DNA of 64,000 nt from Microscilla marina ATCC 23134 (GTDB lineage Bacteria; Bacteroidota; Bacteroidia; Cytophagales; Microscillaceae), in NCBI RefSeq assembly GCF_000169175.1, contig NZ_AAWS01000032.1:1-64000 (forward strand), read 5' to 3'. Positions within the stretch are counted from its first letter, which is position 1. Every line of letters starts with the position of its first letter. This document shows positions 1 to 9,003 of this stretch, in pieces. The position numbers were made by a program, and so were the translations under genes. Under the pieces are notes generated by a model. That model did no database searches. It was not told the origin of the DNA and worked only from the letters and a program-made list of their open reading frames with translations.

Positions 1-164
1 ATATAGTACTGATACTCAGCTTATAAACCACGTCAAATCAGTGGTATACCCCAGCTGCTGAGGAGCTTGAACCCATTGGTAATAGTCCAGGCGCGTACTT
101 CTTTTCACTGCAGTAAAATAAGTAATAAGGTTTAACAAAGAGTAAGAAGCTCTGATAAGGCGAT
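1..164 (-). pseudogene. ychF: Damaged 3' end of ychF (probable low-quality sequence)
   Basis: Reading leftward past the stop of the ychF frame, the missing C-terminus of YchF can be recovered only by hopping frames: LNRLIRASYSLLNLITYFTA in one frame, then EVRAWTITNGFK in another, then pieces resembling APQ..G and DF..GFI. The recovered text matches the expected TGS-domain region of YchF. Each hop is explained by loss of one base, mostly from a short run such as GG, AAA or TTTT. At least six to eight such losses fall within 164 bases. That density, at the very edge of the window, points to poor sequence at a contig end rather than biological decay. The final residues of the protein lie outside the window. 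Confidence 0.75.
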
Positions 165-968
165 TCAACCTGACTCGGTCAAATTATACTCACTCAAAAA
201 CTCCAGTTTTTCCTCTTCTGTTTCTAGTGTAGCTATTTCAGCCTCGATGGCCGCTGATATAATCACTACTTCTGCATTTTCATCTTTTACCGCTTCTTTG
301 AGGGTGTCTACATATTGGTTACCGCCTATTACAGAGGCTTCGTCTACATTGGCAGCATAAATTACAGGCTTGATAGTGAGCAAGTGCAAATCGTAAATAG
401 ATTCAAGCTCATCTTCGCTTAAGTTCATACTACGAATATTTTGTCCACTTTCCAGCACCTCTTTTATTTTATTGGCAATTGCCATATGCTTCTTAGCTTT
501 GGCATCTCCAGTTTTTACTACCTTCTGCAAACGCTGGATACGCTTTTCTATACTGTCAAGGTCTTTAAATTGCAGTTCAGTATCTATTACTTCTTTGTCG
601 TTAACGGGGTTTACCTTGCCGTCTACGTGTACAATATTATCATCTTCAAAGCAGCGTATTACATGAATGATTGCGTCAACTTCTCTGATATTTGCCAAAA
701 ACTGGTTGCCTAAACCTTCTCCTTTACTGGCTCCTTTTACCAACCCTGCAATGTCCACAAACTCAATTACTGCAGGTAAAACTTGCTGGGGGTTTACTAA
801 TTTTTCTAATGCTTTTAAGCGTTGATCAGGTACTTGTACAACCCCGACGTTAGGCTCTATAGTACAAAAAGGATAATTGGCTGACTCAGCTTTAGCACTT
901 GATAAAGCATTGAATAAAGTAGATTTACCCACATTGGGTAGTCCTACAATTCCACATTGAAGACTCAT
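165..968 (-). CDS. ychF: Ribosome-binding ATPase YchF (apparent truncation by frameshift)
   Basis: YchF is an Obg-family P-loop NTPase that prefers ATP and associates with ribosomes. The start is clear: MSLQCGIVGLPNVGKST, with the Walker A motif GLPNVGKST at residues 9-17. The SANYPFCTIEPNVG switch I region and the DIAGLVKGASKGEGLGNQFL G3/switch II region follow. NxxE-type guanine specificity is replaced by YAANVDE, as usual in YchF. The frame ends after 267 residues at NLTESG, whereas family members are about 363 residues, so the C-terminal TGS domain is missing from this frame and lies frameshifted in the adjacent 164 bases. A -7 promoter element sits about 42 bases upstream. The truncation is probably a sequence error. 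Confidence 0.95.
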   Translation of the reverse strand: MSLQCGIVGLPNVGKSTLFNALSSAKAESANYPFCTIEPNVGVVQVPDQRLKALEKLVNPQQVLPAVIEFVDIAGLVKGASKGEGLGNQFLANIREVDAIIHVIRCFEDDNIVHVDGKVNPVNDKEVIDTELQFKDLDSIEKRIQRLQKVVKTGDAKAKKHMAIANKIKEVLESGQNIRSMNLSEDELESIYDLHLLTIKPVIYAANVDEASVIGGNQYVDTLKEAVKDENAEVVIISAAIEAEIATLETEEEKLEFLSEYNLTESG

Positions 969-1009
969 TGATCTATATTTATTTTATTGATATTATTCAA
1001 AAGTTTTTG

Positions 1010-1017
1010 CAAAGTTA
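1010..1017 (-). promoter_or_regulatory. Bacteroidota -7 promoter element for ychF
   Basis: The minus strand reads TAACTTTG, an exact match to TAnnTTTG, 42 bases before the ychF ATG. No clear TTG -33 element stands at the usual distance. Confidence 0.5.
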
Positions 1018-1128
1018 TAAAAACTAAGGATACTAAAGAATGATGTAAAAATAAGTTGTTTGTTTCTAGGCAGAGATTTTTTTGTAGGTGAGGTCTGTTT
1101 TGTACTTAGAGAACTTGCAGGCATAAAA

Positions 1129-1162
1129 AAACGACTGCCTTTCAAATGAAAGACAGCCGTTT
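1129..1162 (-). terminator. Rho-independent terminator of the GIN-domain gene
   Basis: A 16-base arm at 1147-1162 pairs with 1129-1144 (14 of 16 positions), leaving a 2-base loop. On the minus strand it is followed by a run of seven T. It starts 22 bases after the stop of the gene at 1184-1879. Confidence 0.75.
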
Positions 1163-1183
1163 GAATGGTATATGAGTGTATTA

Positions 1184-1879
1184 CTATTTGGTTTTGCGAA
1201 TAGAGCCAAACCCGCTTTTATTAAATCGGGTAATGGCAGGGCTGCCCTTGTAACGAATACTACCTACACCGCTTACTGATGCATATAGTTCTTTTTGAGC
1301 ATTTATTTTGATGCTACCTGCACCACTTGATTTACTTTTTACAACATTTGCTACTAAGCCATAAGCATTGATAGAGCCTGCACCGCTTAAGTCTACATCT
1401 AAACGATTGGTTGTTCCTTTGAGTCGGATGCTTGACGCTCCTGAAAGGTTACAAATAAGGTGTTGAGTGTTAAAAGCTAATTGAAGACTTCCTGCACCAC
1501 TGTTTTCCAAATAAAAGCGCTCTGCCTTGATTGTTGATTCACCACGTATACTTACCGCACCACTTAGGTCAATGGCATTGAGTTGTTGAAAGGTTAGTTC
1601 AATTTTTACATTGATATTGTTGTATTTTGAATGTTTACGTTTTTTAAGCGAAACATATAAAGTGTTGTTTTTTACTCTAGTAATTATTTCCTCATTTTCA
1701 ATGTCACCTTTGAGAGTAACTCTTGCCGAATGGCTAGTACCCTGCTTGAGCACAATGCTTGCTGCACCACTTACTTTGAGTTTGGTAAAACTACTTAAGT
1801 TACGAGTAGATGTTTGTTGAGCCTGTGCAGTAATGACCAATGCAAATAAAAGGGTAAGAGAGTAAAGTGTTCTTGTCAT
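1184..1879 (-). CDS. Secreted GIN-domain (DUF2807) protein
   Basis: A 231-residue protein with a signal peptide (MTRTLYSLTLLFALVITAQA, cleavage likely before QQ). The rest is a repetitive beta-structure of the putative auto-transporter adhesin, head GIN domain family. It shows the characteristic recurring SGAxSI/L motifs: VSGAASIVL, LSGAVSIRG, NSGAGSLQL, LSGASSIRL, LSGAGSINA, SSGAGSIKI, VSGVGSIRY and SGFGSIRK. Such domains form right-handed beta-solenoids exported to the periplasm or surface. The exact role is unknown and is often guessed as adhesion. The gene is monocistronic, with a terminator directly after it. Confidence 0.85.
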   Translation of the reverse strand: MTRTLYSLTLLFALVITAQAQQTSTRNLSSFTKLKVSGAASIVLKQGTSHSARVTLKGDIENEEIITRVKNNTLYVSLKKRKHSKYNNINVKIELTFQQLNAIDLSGAVSIRGESTIKAERFYLENSGAGSLQLAFNTQHLICNLSGASSIRLKGTTNRLDVDLSGAGSINAYGLVANVVKSKSSGAGSIKINAQKELYASVSGVGSIRYKGSPAITRFNKSGFGSIRKTK

Positions 1880-2033
1880 GATTTTAAAGTTATATGGTTT
1901 GTAATCGAAGGACAGATAAGAAGAAGAAGAGTTGCAGGATAATTGAAAAATAGGTCAACTATTTGTTTAGGCTAGAGTACGTTTACATCAAGTTCTGTGT
2001 ATATGGGGCAGTATAGGAGAATACAGGTTGAAA

Positions 2034-2063
2034 AAATTTGTCAGAAACAGCTGTTCTGACAAA
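2034..2063 (-). terminator. Rho-independent terminator of the OmpA/PD40 gene
   Basis: Ten-base perfect arms TTTGTCAGAA (2037-2046) and TTCTGACAAA (2054-2063) enclose a 7-base loop. On the minus strand a T-rich tract follows. It sits about 20 bases after the stop of the gene at 2084-4258. Confidence 0.75.
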
Positions 2064-2083
2064 CTTTTGTAAAAGAAATGAGA

Positions 2084-4258
2084 CTACTTTTTAGTGCTTG
2101 TACCAATTACTTTAAACTCTACCCTTCTGTTTTTGGCTTTATTTTTTTTAGTAGTGTTGGGCACCAATGGTCTGGCAGATCCATATCCTTTAGACACGAG
2201 TCGTTTTTTATCTACCCCTGTTTTGATGAGGTAGTTGAACACCGACTGAGCGCGTTGCCTTGATAAGCGCATATTGCGTGAATATACCCCTACGTTGTCG
2301 GTATGGGCAGATATTTCGAGTTTAATATCTTTGTTGTTTTCCATAAGTTGCACCACCTTGGCCAACTCTACATAAGAGTCTTCATCGAGTTTAGAAGAGC
2401 CCGACGCAAAGTTGATATGGTTTAGTACAATTTTGGCGTTCATTTTTAACACCTCAAGTGCTACAGTCAGTTTAATCACATCACCTGGTTTCAGTGTATC
2501 TGTCTTTACCTCAAATGACTGAAAAAAGTACCCCTTGGCGTTGGCTTCAAAAGTATATTTACTGTCGCGATTCAAAAATACGGTAAGCTTACCTTCTTTT
2601 GTCGCTTTAGTAGTGGTTCTATTGTTGTTCAAGTTGGTATACTTCACCAAAGACGAAAGGTTTTTGCCTGTTTCTTTATCGACAATCGTCAACAGCAACT
2701 TGTTGGCATTAGACTTTAGAGAAATAGTAGCTATATAGTCTTGTCCCCGTGACAACTTGCGAGTATCAACCTTGCCTTGGAAAAAATCATAACCTAATGC
2801 TGTAATTTCAACCGTATACTCTGATTGAGACTCTACTGCAGTGCTATATTTGCCCTCAACTGCCACCGTGTTTAAGGTTACAATGCGGTTTTTGCTGGTG
2901 TTAATTACTTTTACATGAGCTTCTACTGGTTCATTGGTTTCTTTATTGAGAATAGTAAGTCTAATAGAATGGGACAGGTGAGCAGGAGGGAGGGCTATAT
3001 GGTTGTCTAGTTTTTTGAGCGAGTCGTCTACAGTGTTGTCACTAAGGTCTACTTCTCTAATCAAAGGCAAATAGTTTTTAGCTTTGATCTCAAGGGCATA
3101 TTTGTAACCTCTTCGCAACTTTGCTGCAAATTTGCCATCTTTTTCTTTAAAAGAGCTCACTGCTTGGATGGGAGTATTCTTATTAGCACTGTCTTTTACC
3201 AAAATACTTACTTTGGCTTCTACCGGTTTTTTAGTCAAAGAATCAATTACCCTGCCTTCTACCCGGGTAAATTTTTGTAATTGAAGGTAATCAGGCAGAG
3301 GAGATACCTTAAAAATATCTGCGTTACGCCGTCCTTTAGTATTAAAGTACATCACATTACTGCTTAGCGGAATAGTAGCCAACTGATCCTTTTTACTGGT
3401 ATTAATAAAATCTAATGCTTTAGGCATAGTCCATTTGCCTGTGAGGTCAAGTGTAGATACATAAAGATCAAAATTTCCTTTTCCCCCTTTGCGTATCGAT
3501 GAAAATATAAGTGTGGCATTGTCAGGCATAATGCGTGGACATTTTTCGCAGCCATTATTAATTACATTGGGCAACGCCTCAGGTGTTTGCCAGGTACCAT
3601 TTGTACCTTTATGACTTACGTACAACACATAACATATTCCTTTGTATTTGGTAATCTTTCCATCTTCGCCCACTTTTATGTGATAAGGGTCTTTATTTTT
3701 GAGAGGGTTTTTTCGTTTGGCTTTATAATTTTTTACTTCACCTGTAGTATCACGTCGCATAAAATACAAACTCATACCATCGGCTGCTATCGAAGGAAAC
3801 CCCTCGTATTGGTCGCTGTTTACAGGGCTACCTATACTGATAGGTTCTCCCCAGGTATTTCCATTTTTTATGGAATAATAAATATCTCGATTGTCGGTGG
3901 TGTACGAAGCACAAAAATACAAAGTATCAGCATTTTTGCTCAAACTTGGACCCGCTACATAATGTGCTCCCCCTTGGTAATTGTTAATACTACTAAGGGC
4001 TTGCGGCGGCGACCATTTACCCTCGTCATTTAATGTACTTTCGTAGAGTTTCCAATGCCTTTCTTCGTTGTTGTTTGACTGGAATATTAGTGTTTTTCCG
4101 TTAGTGCTCAGGGTAGGGGCGTATTCTACATAACGTTTGGTGTTGATGGGGTCACCAATGTTGGATACCTGATAGTTTTTATCTTGAGCTTGTAGCTGCA
4201 TTCCTCCCAGAAGAGCCAAAGTTGTTATCAAATACCACGTTTGTAAATACTGTTTCAT
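2084..4258 (-). CDS. OmpA-family protein with PD40 propeller and carboxypeptidase-regulatory-like repeats
   Basis: A 724-residue exported protein. The signal peptide is at residues 1-24 (cleavage near LQAQDK). Residues about 35-325 form a TolB/WD40-like (PD40) propeller with repeats such as PTLSTNGKTLIFQSN, PSIAADGMSLYFMRR and PRIMPDNATLIFSS. Three to four carboxypeptidase-regulatory-like beta-sandwiches follow (VEGRVIDSLTKKPVEA, LTILNKETNEPVEAHV, LTIVDKETGKNLSS). Residues about 609-720 are an OmpA C-terminal peptidoglycan-binding domain with HTDNVG, LSRQRAQSVFNYL and NRRVEF. The order propeller, regulatory domain, OmpA resembles Bacteroidota envelope proteins such as PorE, but the TPR region of PorE is absent. 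Likely periplasmic or outer-membrane-anchored to peptidoglycan. No partner gene is adjacent. Confidence 0.88.
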   Translation of the reverse strand: MKQYLQTWYLITTLALLGGMQLQAQDKNYQVSNIGDPINTKRYVEYAPTLSTNGKTLIFQSNNNEERHWKLYESTLNDEGKWSPPQALSSINNYQGGAHYVAGPSLSKNADTLYFCASYTTDNRDIYYSIKNGNTWGEPISIGSPVNSDQYEGFPSIAADGMSLYFMRRDTTGEVKNYKAKRKNPLKNKDPYHIKVGEDGKITKYKGICYVLYVSHKGTNGTWQTPEALPNVINNGCEKCPRIMPDNATLIFSSIRKGGKGNFDLYVSTLDLTGKWTMPKALDFINTSKKDQLATIPLSSNVMYFNTKGRRNADIFKVSPLPDYLQLQKFTRVEGRVIDSLTKKPVEAKVSILVKDSANKNTPIQAVSSFKEKDGKFAAKLRRGYKYALEIKAKNYLPLIREVDLSDNTVDDSLKKLDNHIALPPAHLSHSIRLTILNKETNEPVEAHVKVINTSKNRIVTLNTVAVEGKYSTAVESQSEYTVEITALGYDFFQGKVDTRKLSRGQDYIATISLKSNANKLLLTIVDKETGKNLSSLVKYTNLNNNRTTTKATKEGKLTVFLNRDSKYTFEANAKGYFFQSFEVKTDTLKPGDVIKLTVALEVLKMNAKIVLNHINFASGSSKLDEDSYVELAKVVQLMENNKDIKLEISAHTDNVGVYSRNMRLSRQRAQSVFNYLIKTGVDKKRLVSKGYGSARPLVPNTTKKNKAKNRRVEFKVIGTSTKK

Positions 4259-4493
4259 AGAATGTATATTTTATTATTTTGACTAGTTTGTGTCTTAGGA
4301 ATGGTTTAAAAATAAAGTCTTGTAATTTAACAAAGTGATAAGCTCCAACCCAGAAAAGAGGCAAGTTTAAAATGCTTACAGTTTAGTCGTGTCAGGGTAA
4401 ATTTATTTTACTACCATTTCCTATACAATTTTGGGCTAAAATACTGGCGCTAAAACCAGTTGAGCCATAGAACAATATAAAGTATAAACGGTT

Positions 4494-5759
4494 TTAATCA
4501 AAGCGAATGGCTTTAATAGGGCGTACAGTACTGATAAAAGTTGCTGGAATTAATATAACCAAAATTAAGGCAAAAATGAGTAAGTTTAAGGTCAAAATCA
4601 CCCCCCAGTTCCAGTCTATAGGTACTGTATCCATATAGTAATTTTCAGGATCGAGTGGGATAAGATGCAAATAATATTGTAGGGCACATATACCCAACCC
4701 TACCAGGTTTCCAATCAACATGCCTCTGAATATAAGTCTGATGCCCCTCATCAGAAATATACTTTTAATCTGTGAATTAGTAGCACCTATTGCCTTCAAT
4801 ACCCCAATCATATTAATACGCTCCATGATCATAATCAAAAAGATAGAAATCATATTAAAGCAAGCCACAATCAATATTAACCACAAAAAAATCTTTACAT
4901 TGGTGTTGAGTAAGGTAAGCCAGTCAAAAATTTCTTCGTATTTACGTGGGGTAGTTTGCATTTGCATATCATACTCCATCTCTTCAAAAACCTCTTTTTG
5001 CACGGAGTCAAGTCGTCGGAAATCATTGATAAATACTTCGTATCCACCCACCAGTGTATCTGCCCAACGATTAAGTTTCTGAATAAGGCGTATATCACTT
5101 AACACAAACTTTTCGTCAAACTCTTCCATACCCGATTCATAAATGCCTACAATGTGTAATTTTCGAATGGCAGGAGGGTCTTGCACAAAATATACGTAAA
5201 TACTATCGTTAACTTTAAGGTGGAGTTTATGGGCAATTTTTTGGCTAATGATGAGTTCTTTGGAGGCTTTGCCTTTAGGAAACTTCAAAAAACGGCCTTT
5301 GACCATGTTTTTAGTAAACTTGCTTTGCCTGTAATCGGCGCCAATACCCTTGAGTAATACCCCCATTACCTCATCAGAGGTTTTAAATATACCAGGTTTC
5401 ATGCTAAATGCATGCAGGGTTTCTACATTGGGTAAGTTATTTTTGTAGTTTTTAAATAAGCGGGTATTAGTATTGATGGGTTTTTCTTTGTAAGAATTGC
5501 CACTATTAAACTGGGTAACTTGAATATGTCCTACAAAACTAAATATTTTGTCATGAATGGTATTACGAAATCCCTCCAGCACGCCAAACGCCACAATGAG
5601 AATTGCCAGACCTATGCTAATACTGGCAATGGCTATACGGGTAATAATGCCCGAAAAAGCTTTGTCTTTACCTTGCGCTAAGCGTGCTGATACAAAATTG
5701 TACAGCCAGGTATTGTAAGACAGGTTGGCAAAGAAATTCTTTTTGGCAGTTTTTTTCAA
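4494..5759 (-). CDS. FtsX/LolC-E-like ABC transporter permease
   Basis: A 421-residue membrane protein with the MacB/FtsX-type layout: one N-terminal membrane segment (about residues 37-64), a large periplasmic domain, then three C-terminal segments (about 290-312, 345-367 and 388-410). The motif MERINMIGVLKAIGATNSQI before the second-last segments is the conserved FtsX coupling region. Its N-terminus (ARLAQGKDKAFSGIITRIAIASISIGLA) is typical of LolC/LolE homologues, which with LolD extract lipoproteins from the inner membrane. No ATPase gene is next to it. A second homologue lies at 7739-8974, so the two may form a heterodimer. Substrate not established. Confidence 0.85.
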   Translation of the reverse strand: MKKTAKKNFFANLSYNTWLYNFVSARLAQGKDKAFSGIITRIAIASISIGLAILIVAFGVLEGFRNTIHDKIFSFVGHIQVTQFNSGNSYKEKPINTNTRLFKNYKNNLPNVETLHAFSMKPGIFKTSDEVMGVLLKGIGADYRQSKFTKNMVKGRFLKFPKGKASKELIISQKIAHKLHLKVNDSIYVYFVQDPPAIRKLHIVGIYESGMEEFDEKFVLSDIRLIQKLNRWADTLVGGYEVFINDFRRLDSVQKEVFEEMEYDMQMQTTPRKYEEIFDWLTLLNTNVKIFLWLILIVACFNMISIFLIMIMERINMIGVLKAIGATNSQIKSIFLMRGIRLIFRGMLIGNLVGLGICALQYYLHLIPLDPENYYMDTVPIDWNWGVILTLNLLIFALILVILIPATFISTVRPIKAIRFD

Positions 5760-5788
5760 AATCCTAATGACTACATTTGAACAAAAAG

Positions 5789-5796
5789 CAAAATTA
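5789..5796 (-). promoter_or_regulatory. Putative -7 promoter element for the permease at 4494-5759
   Basis: The minus strand reads TAATTTTG, matching TAnnTTTG, 29 bases upstream of the ATG. It lies in the 57-base divergent gap with the muramidase gene. Confidence 0.4.
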
Positions 5797-5816
5797 ACCG
5801 AATATTTGACAAATCC

Positions 5817-7052
5817 ATGTATAAAACCTATTTGAAAGCCTTACAGTTGATTAACACCTACAAAAGCAGCTTTTGTCTGTTAGTGTTTACCTTGGTTACC
5901 AGTAATTTAACTGCTCAAGTGACCGCTGACAGTACCTCTATGACCGATAGTAACAAGGTGCAGGTAGGTGCTGCCCAAATGAACAAATACATACCCCTGC
6001 TCAAAGGCAAAAAAATAGCCTTGGTAGTGAACCAAACCTCGGTAGTAGGCAATACTCATTTGGTAGATAGCCTGTTGGCGCTAAATCTGCCTATTCAAAA
6101 AGTATTTGCACCTGAGCACGGCTTCCGGGGCAAAGCAGATGCTGGCGAACACGTAAAAAACTCCAAAGACACCAAAACCAATTTACCTATCATATCTCTT
6201 TATGGTAAAAACAAAAAACCAAGCCCACAGCAGTTGGCCGATATAGATTGGGTGGTTTTTGATATTCAAGACGTAGGTGCTCGTTTTTATACTTATATCA
6301 GCACTATGCATTTGGTAATGGAAGCTTGTGCCGAAAATAACAAAAAAGTGTTGGTACTTGACCGCCCCAACCCTAATGGACATTACGTAGCAGGCCCTAT
6401 GCTAAACCCTCGCCTTAAGTCATTTGTGGGCATGCACCCCATACCCATAGTACACGGGCTTACAGTAGGTGAACTGGCAAAAATGATTAACCAGGAAAAA
6501 TGGCTTAAGGGAAGACGAAGTTGTAAATTGACCATTATAAAAGTGAAAAACTACACTCACCAAACCCGCTACAGTTTGCCTGTAAAACCCTCACCTAATC
6601 TACCTAACAATTTATCTATAGCACTTTACCCTTCGTTGTGCCTGTTTGAAGGCACTCAAATAAGCGTAGGTCGAGGTACCTATTCTCCTTTTCAGATGAT
6701 TGGTTATCCTGAGAAAAAGTTTGGCAAAGATACATTTACCCCTAAAAGTATCCCTGGAATGTCTAAATACCCCAAACACAAAAACAAAGTGTGTTATGGC
6801 ATAGACTTCCGTCATAAAGATAATACAGGGCTTATTAAAGGTTTTTCGCTTAAGTATTTGATAGACTATTATCGCAAGTTTGGCAACAAAGCCAAGTTCT
6901 TTAATGGATACTTTGATACCTTAGTGGGTAATTTCAGTTTGCAGCAAAAAATAAAAAAAGGCTGGACGGCAGAAGCCATTGAAAAATCTTGGGAAAAAGA
7001 CTTGAAAAAGTATAAAACCCTTCGGAGGAAATATTTATTGTATGCAGAGTAG
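5817..7052 (+). CDS. NamZ-type exo-beta-N-acetylmuramidase (DUF1343), exported
   Basis: A 411-residue protein of the DUF1343 family, now known as NamZ, which removes MurNAc from the non-reducing end of peptidoglycan fragments during wall recycling. An N-terminal hydrophobic segment (about residues 17-33, ending LTAQ) suggests export to the periplasm. Family hallmarks are GKKIALVVNQTSVV at 64-77, VFAPEHGFRG at 96-105, VVFDIQDVGARFYTYISTM, VLDRPNPNG, and LYPSLCLFEGTQISVGRGT. Length is normal for the family. Transcribed divergently from the permease and alone, with a hairpin terminator 26 bases after the stop. Confidence 0.9.
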   Translation: MYKTYLKALQLINTYKSSFCLLVFTLVTSNLTAQVTADSTSMTDSNKVQVGAAQMNKYIPLLKGKKIALVVNQTSVVGNTHLVDSLLALNLPIQKVFAPEHGFRGKADAGEHVKNSKDTKTNLPIISLYGKNKKPSPQQLADIDWVVFDIQDVGARFYTYISTMHLVMEACAENNKKVLVLDRPNPNGHYVAGPMLNPRLKSFVGMHPIPIVHGLTVGELAKMINQEKWLKGRRSCKLTIIKVKNYTHQTRYSLPVKPSPNLPNNLSIALYPSLCLFEGTQISVGRGTYSPFQMIGYPEKKFGKDTFTPKSIPGMSKYPKHKNKVCYGIDFRHKDNTGLIKGFSLKYLIDYYRKFGNKAKFFNGYFDTLVGNFSLQQKIKKGWTAEAIEKSWEKDLKKYKTLRRKYLLYAE

Positions 7053-7078
7053 GAGGGGAGAAAGCTGTAAAACCCAAA

Positions 7079-7112
7079 AACCCTTCAGAAAACTTGATTT
7101 TTCTGAAGGGTT
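7079..7112. terminator. Bidirectional terminator between convergent genes
   Basis: Perfect 14-base arms (7079-7092 with 7099-7112) enclose a 6-base loop and include AAAA and TTTT ends. It lies between the muramidase stop (7052) and the stop of the minus-strand gene at 7137, so it can serve both. Confidence 0.8.
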
Positions 7113-7136
7113 TTAATTAGTGATATCCTAATTAGG

Positions 7137-7568
7137 CTATTGTTTAGCTATAAAAACCAGCGTAGAGGCGCCTTGCTTAAAGTGCAAAGTATTTTTTTTC
7201 TCTTTATTCAATGGAGCGTACAAGTCCATAAAACCACAACTGAGCATGTAATAACGCAGGTGAAAGTTGGTATCATTAGACGAGGGTGTCATTCTAAACC
7301 TGCTTTTGTTCACTTCTGCGGTAGTTACCACCTTATAGGCTTCTTTTTTCTTAATATCTAATACAATTCGTTGCCTTTTAAAGAAAGCCTCATTTTCCAA
7401 AATATTACCATCTTTATCTTCTTGATGCGAGTATATCCAAGTTTTGCCCTTAAAGTCAAAACTCATCATTGCCTTATACTCTTTAGTACTTCTTTTCTTC
7501 CTCTGAGCCATTGCATTGCTACTAGCAAAAAATAATGTAATTAGGCATAAAATAGCGAGTTTTTTCAT
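7137..7568 (-). CDS. Small secreted protein of unknown function
   Basis: A 143-residue product when started at the ATG giving MKKLAILCLITLFFASSNAMAQ, a textbook signal peptide. The frame is open 30 codons further upstream (to 7658), but that extension lacks signal features and is unlikely. The mature part is basic at its start (RKKRSTKEY) and has FDFKGKTWIYSHQEDKDG and a C-terminal stretch ending STLVFIAKQ, suggesting a small beta-rich periplasmic domain. One internal Cys. No family recognised. Not obviously linked to its neighbours. Confidence 0.7.
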   Translation of the reverse strand: MKKLAILCLITLFFASSNAMAQRKKRSTKEYKAMMSFDFKGKTWIYSHQEDKDGNILENEAFFKRQRIVLDIKKKEAYKVVTTAEVNKSRFRMTPSSNDTNFHLRYYMLSCGFMDLYAPLNKEKKNTLHFKQGASTLVFIAKQ

Positions 7569-7738
7569 AGTATTTTGGGTTATATGATGAATGGTTCTAA
7601 TTGACAGATGGAACGTAGCTTGCAAGTCGTTTGTTGGGGTGTTTTGCCTATAGTTCAACTTTAGTTTTTTTACCTACTCCCTTGTGTGTTTGAGATTGTC
7701 TTCTTTTTTAAGGAATAAATAAAAAGGCTTAAATTTGC

Positions 7739-8974
7739 CTAAGTAAGGTTTTCTCTAACATCAATTTGAGATGCTTTACGGGCAGGGTAATATGCTGCCA
7801 AAAAAGTGATTAAGACAATGGTAATACAAGTAAATATAAAATCTATAGATTTAAGTTTTACCGGATAAGCTTCTACCACAGTAGTAGAGGTGCCCATACC
7901 TATAAACCCGTACTTTTGCTGAAGTATGGCAAGGGTTGTAGCTACCAAAAGCCCAATGATTGCCCCACTAAAAGCAATGATTCCCCCCTCCATCATAAAG
8001 ATTTTACGGATAATTTTAGTTGAAGCCCCCATAGATAAAAGCACCGCTACATCTTTTTTCTTGTCGATCATGAGCATCATCAGCGAAAAGAAAATATTGA
8101 TAGAGGCAACCAATAAAATAAAAGATAGTGTGATGTATACAAAAAGCTTTTCTATTTGAATCGCTTTTAACAAGTTGGCTTGTTGTTCGTTACGGTCGAG
8201 CACCTTAAAGTTATTGCCCAAAACCTCTTTAATGCCCTTTTTTGTGGCATCAGTATCTGCCTTTTCTTTGAGTTGAATTTCCAGCGAAGTGCGTCGGTTA
8301 TCGTATTGCAATAGGTTGGCGGCAAACTTCAAAGGTACAAATACATAGCTTGCATCATATTGTTGCTCCAGTGAGAAAACACCAATTGGAAAAATAGCTT
8401 TTTTATTGATCAGTTTTTTTTCAGCATTGATACCCAGGGTTATTTTTTTCACCTTTTTAGGGTACCAAAGCTGCAGCGCATCAAAGTCGTTGCGTAAACC
8501 AATAGCAAGTGTGTATTGTACTCCTTGTCCTATGACTGCCCTGGGGCGTCCGTTTTTATACAAAGCAAATTCACCTTTTCGAATGGCAGAGTCCATACGG
8601 GTTTGTTCCAGGTAGTTTTCACTTACCCCCTTGACCTTTACTACCATTTGCCCATTTTTATAGCGCAAAACAGCGTTGTCTTCTATTATTTCACTGACAA
8701 TTTTTACCCCTGGTACTGCCTCAATTTTTTTGATCAATTGAGAACTTACTTCAAATGATTTACCTTTGATGGGTTCTACCTTAAGCTCTGGGTTAAAAGT
8801 ATCGTGCAAGCCTTGAATTAACTCTTGCAAACCATTAAACACTGATAATACCAAAATAAGGGCTATAGTACCAACCGCCACTTCTATCATAGATAAGATA
8901 GAAATGACGTTGATAAATTGCTTTTTATGTTTTGAAAAAAAATATCGGCGAGCGATAAATAAAGGTAAATTCAT
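7739..8974 (-). CDS. FtsX/LolC-E-like ABC transporter permease
   Basis: A 411-residue product from the start MNLPLFIARRYFFSKHKKQF (an ATG 7 codons upstream at 8995 is also possible). It shares the family plan: N-terminal membrane segment with SILSMIEVAVGTIALILVLS, large periplasmic domain, three C-terminal segments, and the coupling motif MIDKKKDVAVLLSMGASTKII. The IARRY opening is typical of LolC/E-like permeases of Bacteroidota. It lies just downstream of rbfA on the same strand with a gap of 8-29 bases depending on the start, so co-transcription is likely. It may pair with the permease at 4494-5759; no ATPase subunit is nearby. Confidence 0.85.
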   Translation of the reverse strand: MNLPLFIARRYFFSKHKKQFINVISILSMIEVAVGTIALILVLSVFNGLQELIQGLHDTFNPELKVEPIKGKSFEVSSQLIKKIEAVPGVKIVSEIIEDNAVLRYKNGQMVVKVKGVSENYLEQTRMDSAIRKGEFALYKNGRPRAVIGQGVQYTLAIGLRNDFDALQLWYPKKVKKITLGINAEKKLINKKAIFPIGVFSLEQQYDASYVFVPLKFAANLLQYDNRRTSLEIQLKEKADTDATKKGIKEVLGNNFKVLDRNEQQANLLKAIQIEKLFVYITLSFILLVASINIFFSLMMLMIDKKKDVAVLLSMGASTKIIRKIFMMEGGIIAFSGAIIGLLVATTLAILQQKYGFIGMGTSTTVVEAYPVKLKSIDFIFTCITIVLITFLAAYYPARKASQIDVRENLT

Positions 8975-9003
8975 AAGAGTCTTTACTTCATACAACCAGT
9001 TGG

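Noticed and set aside
5817-7052. Serine-hydrolase or esterase because of the old name of the DUF1343 family (beta-lactamase-associated)
   Set aside because: No SxxK or GxSxG motif; the EHG and DRPNP motifs are those of NamZ muramidases.
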